This document shows, piece after piece, positions 27,046-36,359 of a stretch of DNA of 64,000 nucleotides. Within the stretch, counting starts at the first letter, position 1. The number at the start of each line of letters is the position of its first letter. The DNA comes from Leptolyngbya boryana PCC 6306 (GTDB taxonomy: Bacteria > Cyanobacteriota > Cyanobacteriia > Leptolyngbyales > Leptolyngbyaceae). A model generated the notes under the pieces. It worked only from the letters and a program-made list of their open reading frames with translations, was not told where the DNA came from and did not search any database. Where the stretch lies: positions 5,412,577-5,476,576 of the forward strand of contig NZ_KB731324.1 in the NCBI RefSeq assembly GCF_000353285.1, given 5' to 3'. Both the position numbers and the translations under genes were made by a program.

Positions 27046-29772
27046 TTAATGTGCCGCCTTAGTGTAGGACTTGATAAACTGACGGATTTTTCCAGCTTGA
27101 AACGTCGCAGTAAGCTTCTTCAATTCGGCTACAAACGTTGTATAGCAAGGGTCTTCCTCTATTAATGTACTCAGAATACCCTCGATCGCAGTAATATCGC
27201 CCATCATAGCAAGATGATAGATATCATCTAAGACATTCTGTGCTGGAAGAACGAGTTTACCCTGGGCCGGTGCGGCTTGAGCGGGCGATTCCGTGGGTTG
27301 AGTTTGATAGATCCAGGTCAGATTCAGGAGAGCTTGTAGTGTATTGAGCAATTCTCCAACTTCAAAAGGTTTGGGAAGAAAGGCATTTGCACCCGCATCA
27401 AGGCTACGCTGACGATTGGAGCCAAAGACATTAGCACTCGAAACAATGATGGGAATTGCACTTGTTTCAGCAGTAGAGCGCAGTTGCTCAATCAATCCCA
27501 TTCCATCTAGCAGAGGCATCGCTAAATCTGTAATTACGAGATCAGGATGATCTTCGTCAATTGCTAACCAGCCATCACTTCCGGTGTAAGCGACTTTGAC
27601 TTCAAATCCGATCTCTTGTAGTAGTGTTGCCACCATACTGCATTGAGTCCGATCATCATCTACAACGAGAATAACCGGGGGTTGACCTTGAATTCCAATG
27701 ACTGTCTGGGTTTGCGCTAGATTCTGGGTAGATTGATTCCATTCGGATGCGATCGCGAATTCAACTTCGAGCGAAAAAATACTGCCTTCTCCTAAGCGAC
27801 TCTGCACTTGAATTCCGCTTCCCATCAAGTTTGCAATTCGCTGGCTAATGGCAAGTCCTAGCCCTGTTCCTTCAGATTTGCGCTCAACGGCTCCGACTTG
27901 TTCAAAAGGGAGAAAAATTTTGTCTACTTGCTCGGTAGACATCCCTACGCCTGTATCTTCGATTTCAAATCGAATTCTAGACTCTTGAGCCGAGAGTGCG
28001 CGGAAGGTGACCTGTCCTTGGTCTGTAAATTTGATTGCATTCCCGAGTAGATTGATCAAAATCTGTCGCAGTCGCTTCTCATCAGCAACAATGCCAATCG
28101 GTAAGCAATCGTCAATCTCGACCTGAAATCCAATCCCTTTCTGCTCAGCCCGGATTCGGCAGATTTCAGCAACCCCATTGAGAAAACTCGCAAGATGAAT
28201 GCTAGACGAATCAAGTTCTAGCTTACGAGCTTCAATTTTTGACAAATCTAGAATGTCATTGATCAACGTCAGCAAGTGGGAGCCGCACTGATGAATAATT
28301 TTGATGCCTTCTTGCTCTTTAGGGGCGACTGATCGCTCTAAGATTTGGGCATAGCCTAAAATTCCATTGAGCGGTGTCCGCAGCTCATGGCTCATGTTGG
28401 CAAGAAATTCGCTTTTTGCTTGGTTCGCAGAATCTGCTGCCTGTTTTGCCTCTAAGAGTTCGCGGGTACGTTCCTCAACTTTTGTTTCTAGCGTTTTGGA
28501 ATAATCAATGAGTTGATTGTTCGCAGATTCTAATTCGCGATTCGCTTCTTCTAGTTTTTGGTGTTTGTGAGAATTTACAGTCGCAACCACACTCGCAATG
28601 AAAGAAGCAAGCGCGGGTGTGACTGGAATCAGCATTCCTCCTAGAAAAATGAAATAGGCTCCCGAGACAATTGCACCACTTGTCCCGACCGTTGCCCACA
28701 GAATTTTTCCACCCGGAAGGCGCTGGCGACTAGGTAAACTTGCTAACGTCCAACTTCCTATGGTTCCAAACAGAGAGCAGGCAAAAATCCAAGCAATGAA
28801 TTTTTTGATCGTCAAGCCATGCAGCATGTTGTTCTGCTTGACACTATTGACCAGTTGATAAGCAATGTTGGCATGGACGACTACGCCAGGGGTTGGATCT
28901 TGAGCAGAGAACCACGAAGAACTAAAGGGAGTTCCAAAAAAGTCGTTGGTGCTCGCGGCAATCGAACCAATAAATACCATACGATCGCGCATCAAATCTG
29001 CGGGGACGCGTCCTGCGAGAACATCTCGCATCGATACTGTGTGGAATGCTTTTTCTGAGCCATGCCAATTGAGGAGAATCTGGTAGCCGCCAACATCTGC
29101 GTCTGAGTATCCTGCTTCTTGATCTTTTAGAGGAAGATAAACGGTTTGACCAAGCTTGTATTGGAGTGGATTTTTATCTGAGCTGTCTAATGTGGTGCCT
29201 TCAGCTTCTAGATATTTTAAAGCAACTCGTGTTGCTAGTCCCGGCTTAACCGTCTGATCTTTCGAATCTTCAGAGGTGAGCAAGGCACGCCGAACTTGAC
29301 GATCGCCGTCTAACACTAAATCTGCGATCGCAACTTGGTCTTTCTTTTTTAAAGCAGGCGGAGGTGCAACGCGATCGCCTGTGATTTTCTCAACTCCAAT
29401 CAAATTGGGTGTGGATTCAAATACATTGACCAGCTGCTTGTGACCTTCACCTTCTGGCAAATCGCGATAAAGATCTAGCCCGATTGCTCTTGGCTTTTGT
29501 GCCCGAATCTTTTCAATTAACTGTGCTAGTGACCAGTCTGGAATCGGCCATTTTTTTACACTTTGAATATCTTCCTCATCGATTGTGACCACCACAATCG
29601 ACTTTGCCATTTCTCCGGTCGATCGCTGCCGAAAGAACTGATCGCGCACTTGCCACTCAAGCAAATTAAATACACCTAGCATTTGTCCCGCAGTAACAGT
29701 TGCAGCAACGCTAGGTGCAATGATCAAGACGCTACGATTTCGCCGAAAAAAAGCTTGGATTTTTTGCCGCAT
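27046..29772 (-). CDS. CHASE2 sensor hybrid histidine kinase
   Basis: A 908-residue membrane sensor. After an N-terminal membrane helix, CHASE2 covers about 45-320 ([41 protein letters not shown]). Three membrane helices follow at about 320-395, then a coiled coil, HisKA with [17 protein letters not shown], HATPase with [16 protein letters not shown] and [10 protein letters not shown], and a C-terminal receiver with VVDDDRTQ and [10 protein letters not shown] final segment of about 90 residues is unassigned. CHASE2 is an extracytoplasmic sensing domain whose ligand is unknown. The next gene starts with zero spacing. Upstream is DUF928, then a CHAT protein, a neighbourhood that recurs in cyanobacteria. 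Confidence 0.93.
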   Translation of the reverse strand: MRQKIQAFFRRNRSVLIIAPSVAATVTAGQMLGVFNLLEWQVRDQFFRQRSTGEMAKSIVVVTIDEEDIQSVKKWPIPDWSLAQLIEKIRAQKPRAIGLDLYRDLPEGEGHKQLVNVFESTPNLIGVEKITGDRVAPPPALKKKDQVAIADLVLDGDRQVRRALLTSEDSKDQTVKPGLATRVALKYLEAEGTTLDSSDKNPLQYKLGQTVYLPLKDQEAGYSDADVGGYQILLNWHGSEKAFHTVSMRDVLAGRVPADLMRDRMVFIGSIAASTNDFFGTPFSSSWFSAQDPTPGVVVHANIAYQLVNSVKQNNMLHGLTIKKFIAWIFACSLFGTIGSWTLASLPSRQRLPGGKILWATVGTSGAIVSGAYFIFLGGMLIPVTPALASFIASVVATVNSHKHQKLEEANRELESANNQLIDYSKTLETKVEERTRELLEAKQAADSANQAKSEFLANMSHELRTPLNGILGYAQILERSVAPKEQEGIKIIHQCGSHLLTLINDILDLSKIEARKLELDSSSIHLASFLNGVAEICRIRAEQKGIGFQVEIDDCLPIGIVADEKRLRQILINLLGNAIKFTDQGQVTFRALSAQESRIRFEIEDTGVGMSTEQVDKIFLPFEQVGAVERKSEGTGLGLAISQRIANLMGSGIQVQSRLGEGSIFSLEVEFAIASEWNQSTQNLAQTQTVIGIQGQPPVILVVDDDRTQCSMVATLLQEIGFEVKVAYTGSDGWLAIDEDHPDLVITDLAMPLLDGMGLIEQLRSTAETSAIPIIVSSANVFGSNRQRSLDAGANAFLPKPFEVGELLNTLQALLNLTWIYQTQPTESPAQAAPAQGKLVLPAQNVLDDIYHLAMMGDITAIEGILSTLIEEDPCYTTFVAELKKLTATFQAGKIRQFIKSYTKAAH

Positions 29773-29791
29773 AGTAGTTACATGATTCGGA

Positions 29792-29818
29792 AAGCACTGG
29801 TCGCACTGACCAGTGCTT
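29792..29818. terminator. Hairpin between DUF928 and the CHASE2 kinase gene
   Basis: A perfect 11-bp stem AAGCACTGGTC / GACCAGTGCTT with a GCACT loop, in the 55-bp gap between two same-strand genes. No T run follows on the minus strand, so it may be an attenuator or RNA-processing site, not a full terminator. Confidence 0.6.
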
Positions 29819-29827
29819 CATAGAGAG

Positions 29828-30739
29828 TTAGTTAAGAGAAACGAGCATTGGTGCTTGTGTAATCGAACCGAGTTCGACAGATGAGAGGAGTTCGCTCCAA
29901 TGGTTGGTCAGAACTTCATCTGTGGGGTGACTTGCCCGCAACATTGCCAGAGTTGCAACACAGTCATACCAATGTCCATTCTGTCCCAGAATTTTTGCTT
30001 TCTGAAGCGCATCGGCTTGTTTGAGACTTGATGCCATTTCTGCGCTCATCTCAACTCGTTGAATCCAGCCATCCACATAGGGAGCACTGGGGTTTAACTT
30101 GTTATCGATCTTGAGTGCTAGAAACCACTGGTAGTCTTTACCCACCTCTAAAGCAGGTATAGACTCAGGGAGGGAAATGGCGCGAATGCCCGCTTCTTGA
30201 TTGACCGCAATCGTTGTTTCATAGATCGTGGCTCCTGCTTCATCTTTCAGGCTAAAAACTGCTTCTTCAGCATCGGTTGCAGGGAGATAGACCAAGATCG
30301 TTGGGCGTTCAGAGATCGTCGTGCCGTAGTAGTTTTGCGGCGTAAGAGCCAACATTGCGGCCGGACCCGATGAAGCCACGAGTGAGGGATCTAACTCCTG
30401 TCTACCAAGACGAGAAGCGCCACCCGCAGTTACGCGAGCTGTACGATTAGTCCGCGAAGGTTGGAAGAATCCACGCGAAGCTCCACCCACGGCTGCACGA
30501 ACACGACGGTTTGCACCGGGTTGGAAAATGCTGCCACGAGAAGCTCCGCCTGTCGCTTGACGGACAGTGCGGTTTTGCCGATTCGTAAATATGCTGCCAC
30601 GAGAAGCTCCGCCTGTCGCTTGGCTGGGAGAGCCATTGCCAGGAGGAGGAGAGAACGGAAATGCTTGAACTGGAGTCCAGGCGCTACTAGCAATCAGGGC
30701 GACAATGCCCATCGTGCTAGCAATTGCTTGTTTTTTCAT
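29828..30739 (-). CDS. DUF928 domain-containing exported protein with 21-residue repeats
   Basis: A 303-residue exported protein. I take the start MKKQAIASTMGIVALIASSA, which gives a normal signal peptide ending near VQAFP. Residues of roughly 35-110 are tandem 21-residue units, each containing GGASRG or GGASR (QATGGASRGSIF twice, AAVGGASRGFF, VTAGGASRLG). The C-terminal 190 residues are DUF928 (LTPQNYYGTTISERPTILVY, KDYQWFLALKIDNKLNPSAP, GHWYDCVATLAMLR). The family is found mainly in cyanobacteria beside CHAT and CHASE2 genes. The repeat region is Arg/Gly-rich and probably flexible. The function is unknown; a periplasmic partner of the CHASE2 sensor or the CHAT protein is inferred from context. 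Confidence 0.88.
   Translation of the reverse strand: MKKQAIASTMGIVALIASSAWTPVQAFPFSPPPGNGSPSQATGGASRGSIFTNRQNRTVRQATGGASRGSIFQPGANRRVRAAVGGASRGFFQPSRTNRTARVTAGGASRLGRQELDPSLVASSGPAAMLALTPQNYYGTTISERPTILVYLPATDAEEAVFSLKDEAGATIYETTIAVNQEAGIRAISLPESIPALEVGKDYQWFLALKIDNKLNPSAPYVDGWIQRVEMSAEMASSLKQADALQKAKILGQNGHWYDCVATLAMLRASHPTDEVLTNHWSELLSSVELGSITQAPMLVSLN
30528..30622 (-). repeat. 63-bp tandem repeat inside the DUF928 gene
   Basis: Two identical 32-bp blocks (30528-30559 and 30591-30622), starting ATGCTGCCACGAG, lie exactly 63 bp apart (21 codons). Degenerate further units lie to the left. This is a recent in-frame duplication within the GGASRG repeat region. Confidence 0.85.
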
Positions 30740-30889
30740 AAAACTTCCATCGCATCGGAGTAAGATTGGACACAATCGAACTGAGCTAAGAGAACACCAC
30801 TATAAACTAATCCTAGAGAATATATTCCCTTTAGCCAGTGGTGAGTTTGCGTAATTCTCAGCTTGAGGAATCCGTGAATCTACAGTTTT

Positions 30890-33427
30890 TTACTGCCAAT
30901 TTCCAACCATGACAAATCCACTCCAGAAAAAGGGATCTTTAAAGTCCGTTTTGCGTATCAAATGGAGTTGTGCTTGGCGTAGAGCTTCTGCTTTGGTGCT
31001 TCTCGATTGACCGAGTTCTTGATAAAACTGCGTCATGAGTGTTGCGGCTGCTTTATCTTTTACAGGCCAAAGCGTTGCGAGGGTAGACCGTGCTCCTGAT
31101 TTTACTGCTAGTCCTGCCAGTCCAAGAACAGCGCGATCGTCACCACTTGCGGTATCACAAGCGCTGAGCACGAGTAGATCGATCGCTTTTGAAGCGTCCC
31201 GGCTTTGTAGGAGTTCGGAGAGTTCTTTGATGTTGACAACTCCATCCCAGGTCAGCAGGAAAGTATCTTCGAGGCGAGAGCTAAACTGTCCATGTGTGGC
31301 AAGATGCACAACATTCGCTTTACTGTCTTTTAATTGAGTCGATAATGCATTGCCTGTAAATTGTGCGTTAAGCAGTTTGGAAGAAGGAACGGTTTGCGCG
31401 ATTTTTTTAACTTCAGTTTCTACAGCAGGGAGGGCAGAAAAGCCCGAACGAGACTCACTGATACCAGCAACGATTGCGCCAATGTTGGTTTGCTGGAGGG
31501 AACGTGCTGCCATTAACTGAAGCCCAGGAGATAGGGTGACAGCATACTTCTCGATGAGGTATTGCTTGCCATCGTAAAGGGCTGACATGGGAATATTTCG
31601 CAGTTTACCGTCTAGAACAAACACCAGTGTTTTTGTCTGTTTTAATTCGGACTCGATTGGACGAATCAGCCAGTCGTAGACTTGTTGAGAGACGCGATCG
31701 CGAGCTTGAAGGTTGGAAACTGGGTTGAGTGCAGCCAGCAGTTGATCGAGCGTTTCTTCGACTTCGGCTTGCGATATTGGGGTGATGTGATATTGCAGAG
31801 GTTTGCCTGCGGTGGAAGAAATCACGGCTAAGCGATCGGGCAAGATAATCGGATAGACAACAGTTGCAGTCGTGTCAACCTGGTCAATTTGTTGGGTTTT
31901 ATCGAGACAAGCTTCACGGAAGAAGTTGTCGAGTTCTGCAACTTGTAGAGATTCGATGAGTTCGCGAGCTTGGGTGAGTTCTGCTTGACCCGGTTGACCT
32001 TCGAGTAAGAGGGCCACGAATTCACGGTAGACCGGTTCGACGCTTTCTCGGAAGGAGAATTGGACATCAGGATTGATGGCTGCAAGGTCGCCTCGGATGG
32101 CACGCAGAGATTTCACTGCTTCGGTGTAAGGTGAGATCGCTTGCTTAGTTTTGCCTTGTTCGATTTTCAACCGTCCCATTTGCCAAGCAGATTGAGCAAT
32201 GATCTCATCGGCTTGAAGTTGACGAGCGATTTCGAGAGATTGCTGCGTAACGGTTTCGGCTTCTGCCCATTGCTCCGTGCGCCCGTAGAGCTTGCCCCAT
32301 TGGTTGAGGGCATAAGCTTCGGCTTGGGAGTCTTGCAAGCTCTTGGCAGACTGAACTGTTTTCTCAAGTAGGCTTGAGAGCGTGTTGAGCGATAATAGTT
32401 TTTCGCTGTTTTCAAGCTGATTGAGCGAGGCGGCAAAATTAATTGCGCCATACATAGAAGTACGGTTTGGGGGGAGTTGCTCAAGCTGGGATAATAGCTG
32501 GGGTGCAATTGGAGCGGCTTGGTCGAGTAACCCGTAATCAATCAGAAGTTTGAAGCGATCGAGACGAGCTTGCAGTTTCTCAATTGGGCTAACGGCCGCT
32601 TGTTCGGATTGTTCAAGGTATGCTAGAGCAGCATCTGGATCGTTTAAGTCGGTTGCCGCTTTTCCAAGTCCTGCTAGAATTGCGCTGATTTCGGATTTAA
32701 GATTTTTGGCTTTGGCGATCGCTAGACTTTGTTCTAAAACTTTACGGCTTTCCGTCGAATCTCCAATCATTTGCAGAGTCGCGCCGAGTGTTCTCAATCC
32801 GCTAACTTTGACTTGAGAGTCCGGCAGTTTAGCTAATTGCTGGTTGATTTCGTTTAATTGCTGCTTGGCACGGCGATAGTAGCCTAAGCTTTGTAGGGCT
32901 TGAGATTGGTTAATTTGACTGCCTAGGCTACCGATTGTGTCTCCCGCTTGAGTGTAATAAGTCTGAGCTTGTTTCCAGGTTTCTAGGGCTGCTTCTGCTT
33001 TGCCTGTATGGAGGAGTAAACTAGCTTGAGTATTGAGAACCTGTGCCCAGAGAATGGCATCTGCTTGGGGTTTCGTCGCTTTGAGATGGGAGAGGCTTTG
33101 CTCGATCGATTGAGTCGCTTCAGCCCATTGACCCAATTCTTGCTGTGCCAAAGATAAGTAGCTGAGGCTAAGGGCAGCATTGGAACGATCTCCTTTTGCC
33201 TGAGATTGTTGTGCGGCAGTTTGCCATACGGAAACTGCTTCTGCAAATCGCCCAGACTGATAGAGGGTACGTCCTTGATCTAAGAGAGTCGCGGGTTGTG
33301 CAGCAACAATCGGGGCAGGAGTTGGTTGGAGGGTTGCTTGAGCAGGCGTGATGGCGATCGCTAAAGACAAGCTGAGAACGCCGAGGCAAAGATGGAGCAA
33401 CCGACGGTGTTTTGATCGGGACATCAT
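30890..33427 (-). CDS. Exported TPR-CHAT domain protein (caspase-like)
   Basis: An 845-residue protein. A signal peptide (about 1-31, ending near PAQAT) is followed by TPR units from about 45 to 450 (QQELGQWAEATQSIEQSLSH, QWGKLYGRTEQWAEAETVTQ) and a C-terminal CHAT domain from about 560. The CHAT catalytic dyad is visible: His712 in VHLATHGQF and Cys757 in LVLSACDTASG. CHAT is a caspase-like peptidase fold (separase and Craspase family). The export signal places it outside the cytoplasm, unlike CRISPR-linked CHAT proteases. It sits 150 bp upstream of DUF928 and 137 bp downstream of the AMIN gene on the same strand. Protease activity is likely, since both residues are present; the substrate is unknown. 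Confidence 0.92.
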   Translation of the reverse strand: MMSRSKHRRLLHLCLGVLSLSLAIAITPAQATLQPTPAPIVAAQPATLLDQGRTLYQSGRFAEAVSVWQTAAQQSQAKGDRSNAALSLSYLSLAQQELGQWAEATQSIEQSLSHLKATKPQADAILWAQVLNTQASLLLHTGKAEAALETWKQAQTYYTQAGDTIGSLGSQINQSQALQSLGYYRRAKQQLNEINQQLAKLPDSQVKVSGLRTLGATLQMIGDSTESRKVLEQSLAIAKAKNLKSEISAILAGLGKAATDLNDPDAALAYLEQSEQAAVSPIEKLQARLDRFKLLIDYGLLDQAAPIAPQLLSQLEQLPPNRTSMYGAINFAASLNQLENSEKLLSLNTLSSLLEKTVQSAKSLQDSQAEAYALNQWGKLYGRTEQWAEAETVTQQSLEIARQLQADEIIAQSAWQMGRLKIEQGKTKQAISPYTEAVKSLRAIRGDLAAINPDVQFSFRESVEPVYREFVALLLEGQPGQAELTQARELIESLQVAELDNFFREACLDKTQQIDQVDTTATVVYPIILPDRLAVISSTAGKPLQYHITPISQAEVEETLDQLLAALNPVSNLQARDRVSQQVYDWLIRPIESELKQTKTLVFVLDGKLRNIPMSALYDGKQYLIEKYAVTLSPGLQLMAARSLQQTNIGAIVAGISESRSGFSALPAVETEVKKIAQTVPSSKLLNAQFTGNALSTQLKDSKANVVHLATHGQFSSRLEDTFLLTWDGVVNIKELSELLQSRDASKAIDLLVLSACDTASGDDRAVLGLAGLAVKSGARSTLATLWPVKDKAAATLMTQFYQELGQSRSTKAEALRQAQLHLIRKTDFKDPFFWSGFVMVGNWQ

Positions 33428-33564
33428 AGACAGTTACCTGAGGTCAGTGGTTCGCAAAGTAGACTTTGCCGAACAGGAATCAGGTCTAGTGTTCCCCTAT
33501 GCGCTACGGGCTATCAATGCTCGGCTGTGGGCGGGATAGTCGTGAGAGTGCGAGTTTGCATCGG

Positions 33565-35088
33565 TTATCTGGAGAAGAGGTTGAAGTCCTGAGTTAATTG
33601 AATCTGAATTAATTGTCTGGGCTGAATTGTAGCGGGTCTAGAAGCTGTGAGATAAGTTACGCCTGCTCCAAGCGCGGCTCCGCCAATCACGTTTCCGCCC
33701 GAGAAACCACCGAGGACGGCTCCCGCGATCGCGCCGAGTCCAGAGTTTTGAATTAAGCGATGGTCTTGAACTTGAGGATTGCCGCTGATCGTGTCTGATT
33801 TGCCAATGAAGGCGAGATTTTGACCTTGGATGGTGACAAATCGACTTCCGTTTCGATCGGTTTCAAACTTTCCCATGACTGCACTCCCAGGCGCAACGAG
33901 TAAGCGCCCTGCGCGATCGCGGATTTCGTTTTGCAAAATCAATACATCTTGTCGAGATTGATTGCCCTGAAGTTTGAGTGGCTCGTTGCCGGGATAAAAC
34001 AGGCTAAGCTTTGTGCCAACAGGAAGGAGACTTTCAGAAGATCCGTTGGCAAAACGACTGATTTGCTGCGGGGTGGATGGGGGTTGCTGATTGATGAGGG
34101 TGGGTAAGGGTTGACCGAATTGGATGGTTCTCTGGCGGACGGGAACAGGAGTATCTTCGACGGGAGCAGAGGTCGATCGAGGTTCCACGATCGAAGAGGG
34201 ATCGGGCGAGCGGCGATCGAGTTGGGGAACGGTCACGGTCGGCGGTGTACTCGGTAAATTTGTGGGAGCATTAATGGGCGGAAACGAATCTGGAATTGCC
34301 AAGCTGGGATTGACTTCTGGAAGTTGTAAGCCAGGCGATTGAGGGACAGCGCGAGGAGTAATCGGCGCATCTGGAAAAAGAAGACTACTTCCGGTGGGAG
34401 CATTGCCTGATCCGGCAGCGGGGGGGAGGGGAGTAGATTGAGCAGGCGGTAGATCAGGGACAGTCGCAGCAGGAGGCGCAGAATTAGTTGCAGGGGGAGG
34501 GGTTACAGGCGGGAGGTCGGGGTTGATGGCGGGGGGAGCAGGCGGTAGTCCAAAATCGTTTGCGGGAGTGGCTGAAGTTTGGGCGACTTTTGGTTCTGCG
34601 GGTTGGATTGGAGTTGTTTTGGGAAGGGGAGCGGTCTGGATGGGACGCAGGGAGTTGAAAACGGCTTGGGTTTGGGGGGAAGGAGTGCGAGCCGCTAGAG
34701 TAGGGCGGAGTATCCAGATTTTGTCTGAGCTTGGGGCTTGTTGAAGTTGGACTTGTTGGGTTGCCAAGGTTTGATTGGGCGCAAGTTCGAGGACAATCCG
34801 GGTGGTATCTGGCTGGAATTGGAAGACGCGAACTTGCCGAACTGCGCCCATAAAAGTCTGTTGGGGAGAAATCTGACCTACCTGGGTGTTGGGTAAATCA
34901 AGGACGATGCGATCGGGTTTTGAGAGAAGAGAATAGGTCGGTTTGATGCCTGCTGCAAGGGTAACTTCGAGTTGATTGATGTCGGGGTCGAACCGCAAGT
35001 TTTCAAGCGGGGCTGCGATCGCGGATACGCTGGTGAGGAGAACGATCGCGCTAATCAATTCGGAGAATGTGAGGGCTTTCTTCAGCAT
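33565..35088 (-). CDS. AMIN domain protein with Pro-rich linker and TrbI/VirB10-like C-terminus
   Basis: A 507-residue exported protein. A signal peptide (MLKKALTFSELISAIVLLTS, cleavage near AIAAP) is followed by an AMIN domain at about 28-115 (LENLRFDPDINQLEVTLAAG, PDRIVLDLPNTQVG, TRIVLELAPNQT). AMIN domains bind cell-wall components. Residues 130-345 are Pro/Ser/Thr-rich. The C-terminal 150 residues (GTKLSLFYPGNEPLKL, LLVAPGSAVMGKFE, GLGAIAGAVLGGFSGG) resemble the VirB10/TrbI-type C-terminal fold with a glycine-rich membrane-like segment. It probably spans the periplasm. It is first in the run leading to CHAT and DUF928. The exact role is unknown. Confidence 0.82.
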   Translation of the reverse strand: MLKKALTFSELISAIVLLTSVSAIAAPLENLRFDPDINQLEVTLAAGIKPTYSLLSKPDRIVLDLPNTQVGQISPQQTFMGAVRQVRVFQFQPDTTRIVLELAPNQTLATQQVQLQQAPSSDKIWILRPTLAARTPSPQTQAVFNSLRPIQTAPLPKTTPIQPAEPKVAQTSATPANDFGLPPAPPAINPDLPPVTPPPATNSAPPAATVPDLPPAQSTPLPPAAGSGNAPTGSSLLFPDAPITPRAVPQSPGLQLPEVNPSLAIPDSFPPINAPTNLPSTPPTVTVPQLDRRSPDPSSIVEPRSTSAPVEDTPVPVRQRTIQFGQPLPTLINQQPPSTPQQISRFANGSSESLLPVGTKLSLFYPGNEPLKLQGNQSRQDVLILQNEIRDRAGRLLVAPGSAVMGKFETDRNGSRFVTIQGQNLAFIGKSDTISGNPQVQDHRLIQNSGLGAIAGAVLGGFSGGNVIGGAALGAGVTYLTASRPATIQPRQLIQIQLTQDFNLFSR

Positions 35089-35193
35089 GGCAAGTCAGGA
35101 GAAAATTAGCGATCGAGTGGGGGACACTCGGAGAGGAAAGAATTGGGTGGATTATAGGCGAGTTTTTGGGAACTGTAACTGTTTTTGGACAAA

Positions 35194-35226
35194 AAGATTG
35201 CCTAAGCACGTGGCTTAAGCAATCTT
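35194..35226 (-). terminator. Terminator of the repetitive lipoprotein gene
   Basis: Minus-strand arms of about 13 bp (AAGATTGCTTAAGC with one mismatch) are followed by TTTTTG. It stands 78 bp beyond the lipoprotein stop codon and before the AMIN gene. Confidence 0.8.
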
Positions 35227-35303
35227 CCTAGCAATGCATGAATGTTAGGTTAGAGCAGAACTTCTGTAGAGACGTGTCGCTGAAATGCCGCTACAGGAGT
35301 GAT

Positions 35304-35738
35304 TTATTGCTTTTTCTCAGCGGGTTGGGTGATTTTTTCTTTGGCTGCATCACCTGCTTGCTTGGCAGCGACTCCAGCTTGCTTGGCTGCTTCACCGGCT
35401 TGTTTAGCTGCTTCGCCGGCTTGCTTTACGCCTTCGCCAGTCATCGTTTTTGCGGCTTCGCCTGCTTTGGTTGCAGCTTCACCCGCTTTGGTTGCGGCTT
35501 CGCCTGCTTTAGTTGCGGCTTCGCCTGCTTTGGCTTTTACAGATTCGCCTGCTTTCTTCGCTGCGTCACCCGTTTTCTTTACAGATTCCCCGGCTTTGTT
35601 CACTGTCCCGGCAGGTTTTGCAGCGGGCGCGGTTGGAGCAGCAGGAGGAGCAGCCTGCTCGGTTTCAGCACATGCAGTTAAGCCCATCATTAGAGCAAGT
35701 CCTGCAAAGACGCTAATTGCTTTGAGTCTCATCATCAT
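35304..35738 (-). CDS. Lipoprotein with KAGEAA heptad repeats
   Basis: A 144-residue protein. The signal peptide ends in a lipobox (GLALMMGLTACAET), so the mature protein probably carries a lipid at that Cys. After an Ala/Pro-rich linker, residues 50-135 are heptad-like repeats of KAGEAAT, KQAGEAA and KKTGDAA types, like LEA or apolipoprotein-type amphipathic helices. Such proteins are natively disordered and often desiccation- or stress-linked; that role is inference. Its own terminator separates it from the AMIN-CHAT-DUF928 run downstream. The repeats are visible at DNA level as imperfect 21-bp units. Confidence 0.85.
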   Translation of the reverse strand: MMMRLKAISVFAGLALMMGLTACAETEQAAPPAAPTAPAAKPAGTVNKAGESVKKTGDAAKKAGESVKAKAGEAATKAGEAATKAGEAATKAGEAAKTMTGEGVKQAGEAAKQAGEAAKQAGVAAKQAGDAAKEKITQPAEKKQ

Positions 35739-35887
35739 GTCAACCTCAATAAATTAGTAGATGTTTCGTTTGGAGAAGCCATCACAATTTATCGCATCTT
35801 GGTTAATCCAATGCTTTTGTAATTAATTTTTTATTGTTTATAAAATTTATTCTTTTCAATGCCCGAGTGAGTTACGAGATTTTCTTA

Positions 35888-36097
35888 TTAAACTTTATTG
35901 CGCCATAGCTTTTCGAGCATTTCAATTTGCTGTTTCAACGCTCGACGTTTGCGTTTTTTCTGCACAAAAATTGCAACACAAACACCGAGAGGAAGCGCGA
36001 TCGCAAACAGTCCCTCTGAAATCAGAACGGCATCATTCTCAACGGACCATCCTGGAACTGTGGAGATAGAGCAAATGAGTCGAAAATGGGTTTGCAT
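35888..36097 (-). CDS. Small membrane protein, 69 residues
   Basis: The start MQTHFRLICSISTVPGWSVE is followed by one hydrophobic helix (EGLFAIALPLGVCVAIFV), then a very basic segment (QKKRKRRALKQQ) and a short amphipathic end (IEMLEKLWRNKV). The layout is an N-out, C-in single-pass protein. An in-frame ATG six codons upstream (36115) is less likely. No family is recognised, and the plus strand has an overlapping open frame with poor composition. The membrane topology and the positive-inside pattern favour a real gene. Confidence 0.5.
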   Translation of the reverse strand: MQTHFRLICSISTVPGWSVENDAVLISEGLFAIALPLGVCVAIFVQKKRKRRALKQQIEMLEKLWRNKV

Positions 36098-36359
36098 AAT
36101 GAAGAGTGGCAGCAAGAAAAGATTGCGTCAATGCCTTCTGATCGGAGTAGATTTTATTTTGTCACTTGATGCTGGAACGCCTTGTATTTCTTATTTTTCT
36201 TTAATGTTGAATCTGAGTGTGACGATTGGCAACATCCCGGGCAATTGACCAATCGAATCGGGGAGACGAATATTTTTCAGGGTTTGCAGAATTTAATGTC
36301 TAAACATAGAGATTACTGATATTGATGACACAGAGGCATTAGAAAAAGGCGATGAGAAT

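Noticed and set aside
30890-33427. CHAT protein as part of a CRISPR-linked (Craspase) or antiphage system
   Set aside because: No cas gene, repeat array or effector lies nearby, and the protein has an export signal, unlike the cytoplasmic CHAT proteases.
35299-35738. KAGEAA repeats considered as a CRISPR-like array
   Set aside because: The units are contiguous coding heptads without unique spacers and vary at third codon positions, as expected for protein repeats.
35238-35757. Long plus-strand frames over the repetitive lipoprotein gene
   Set aside because: They mirror the repeats of the minus-strand gene. The minus strand has the lipobox, and the terminator is on that side.
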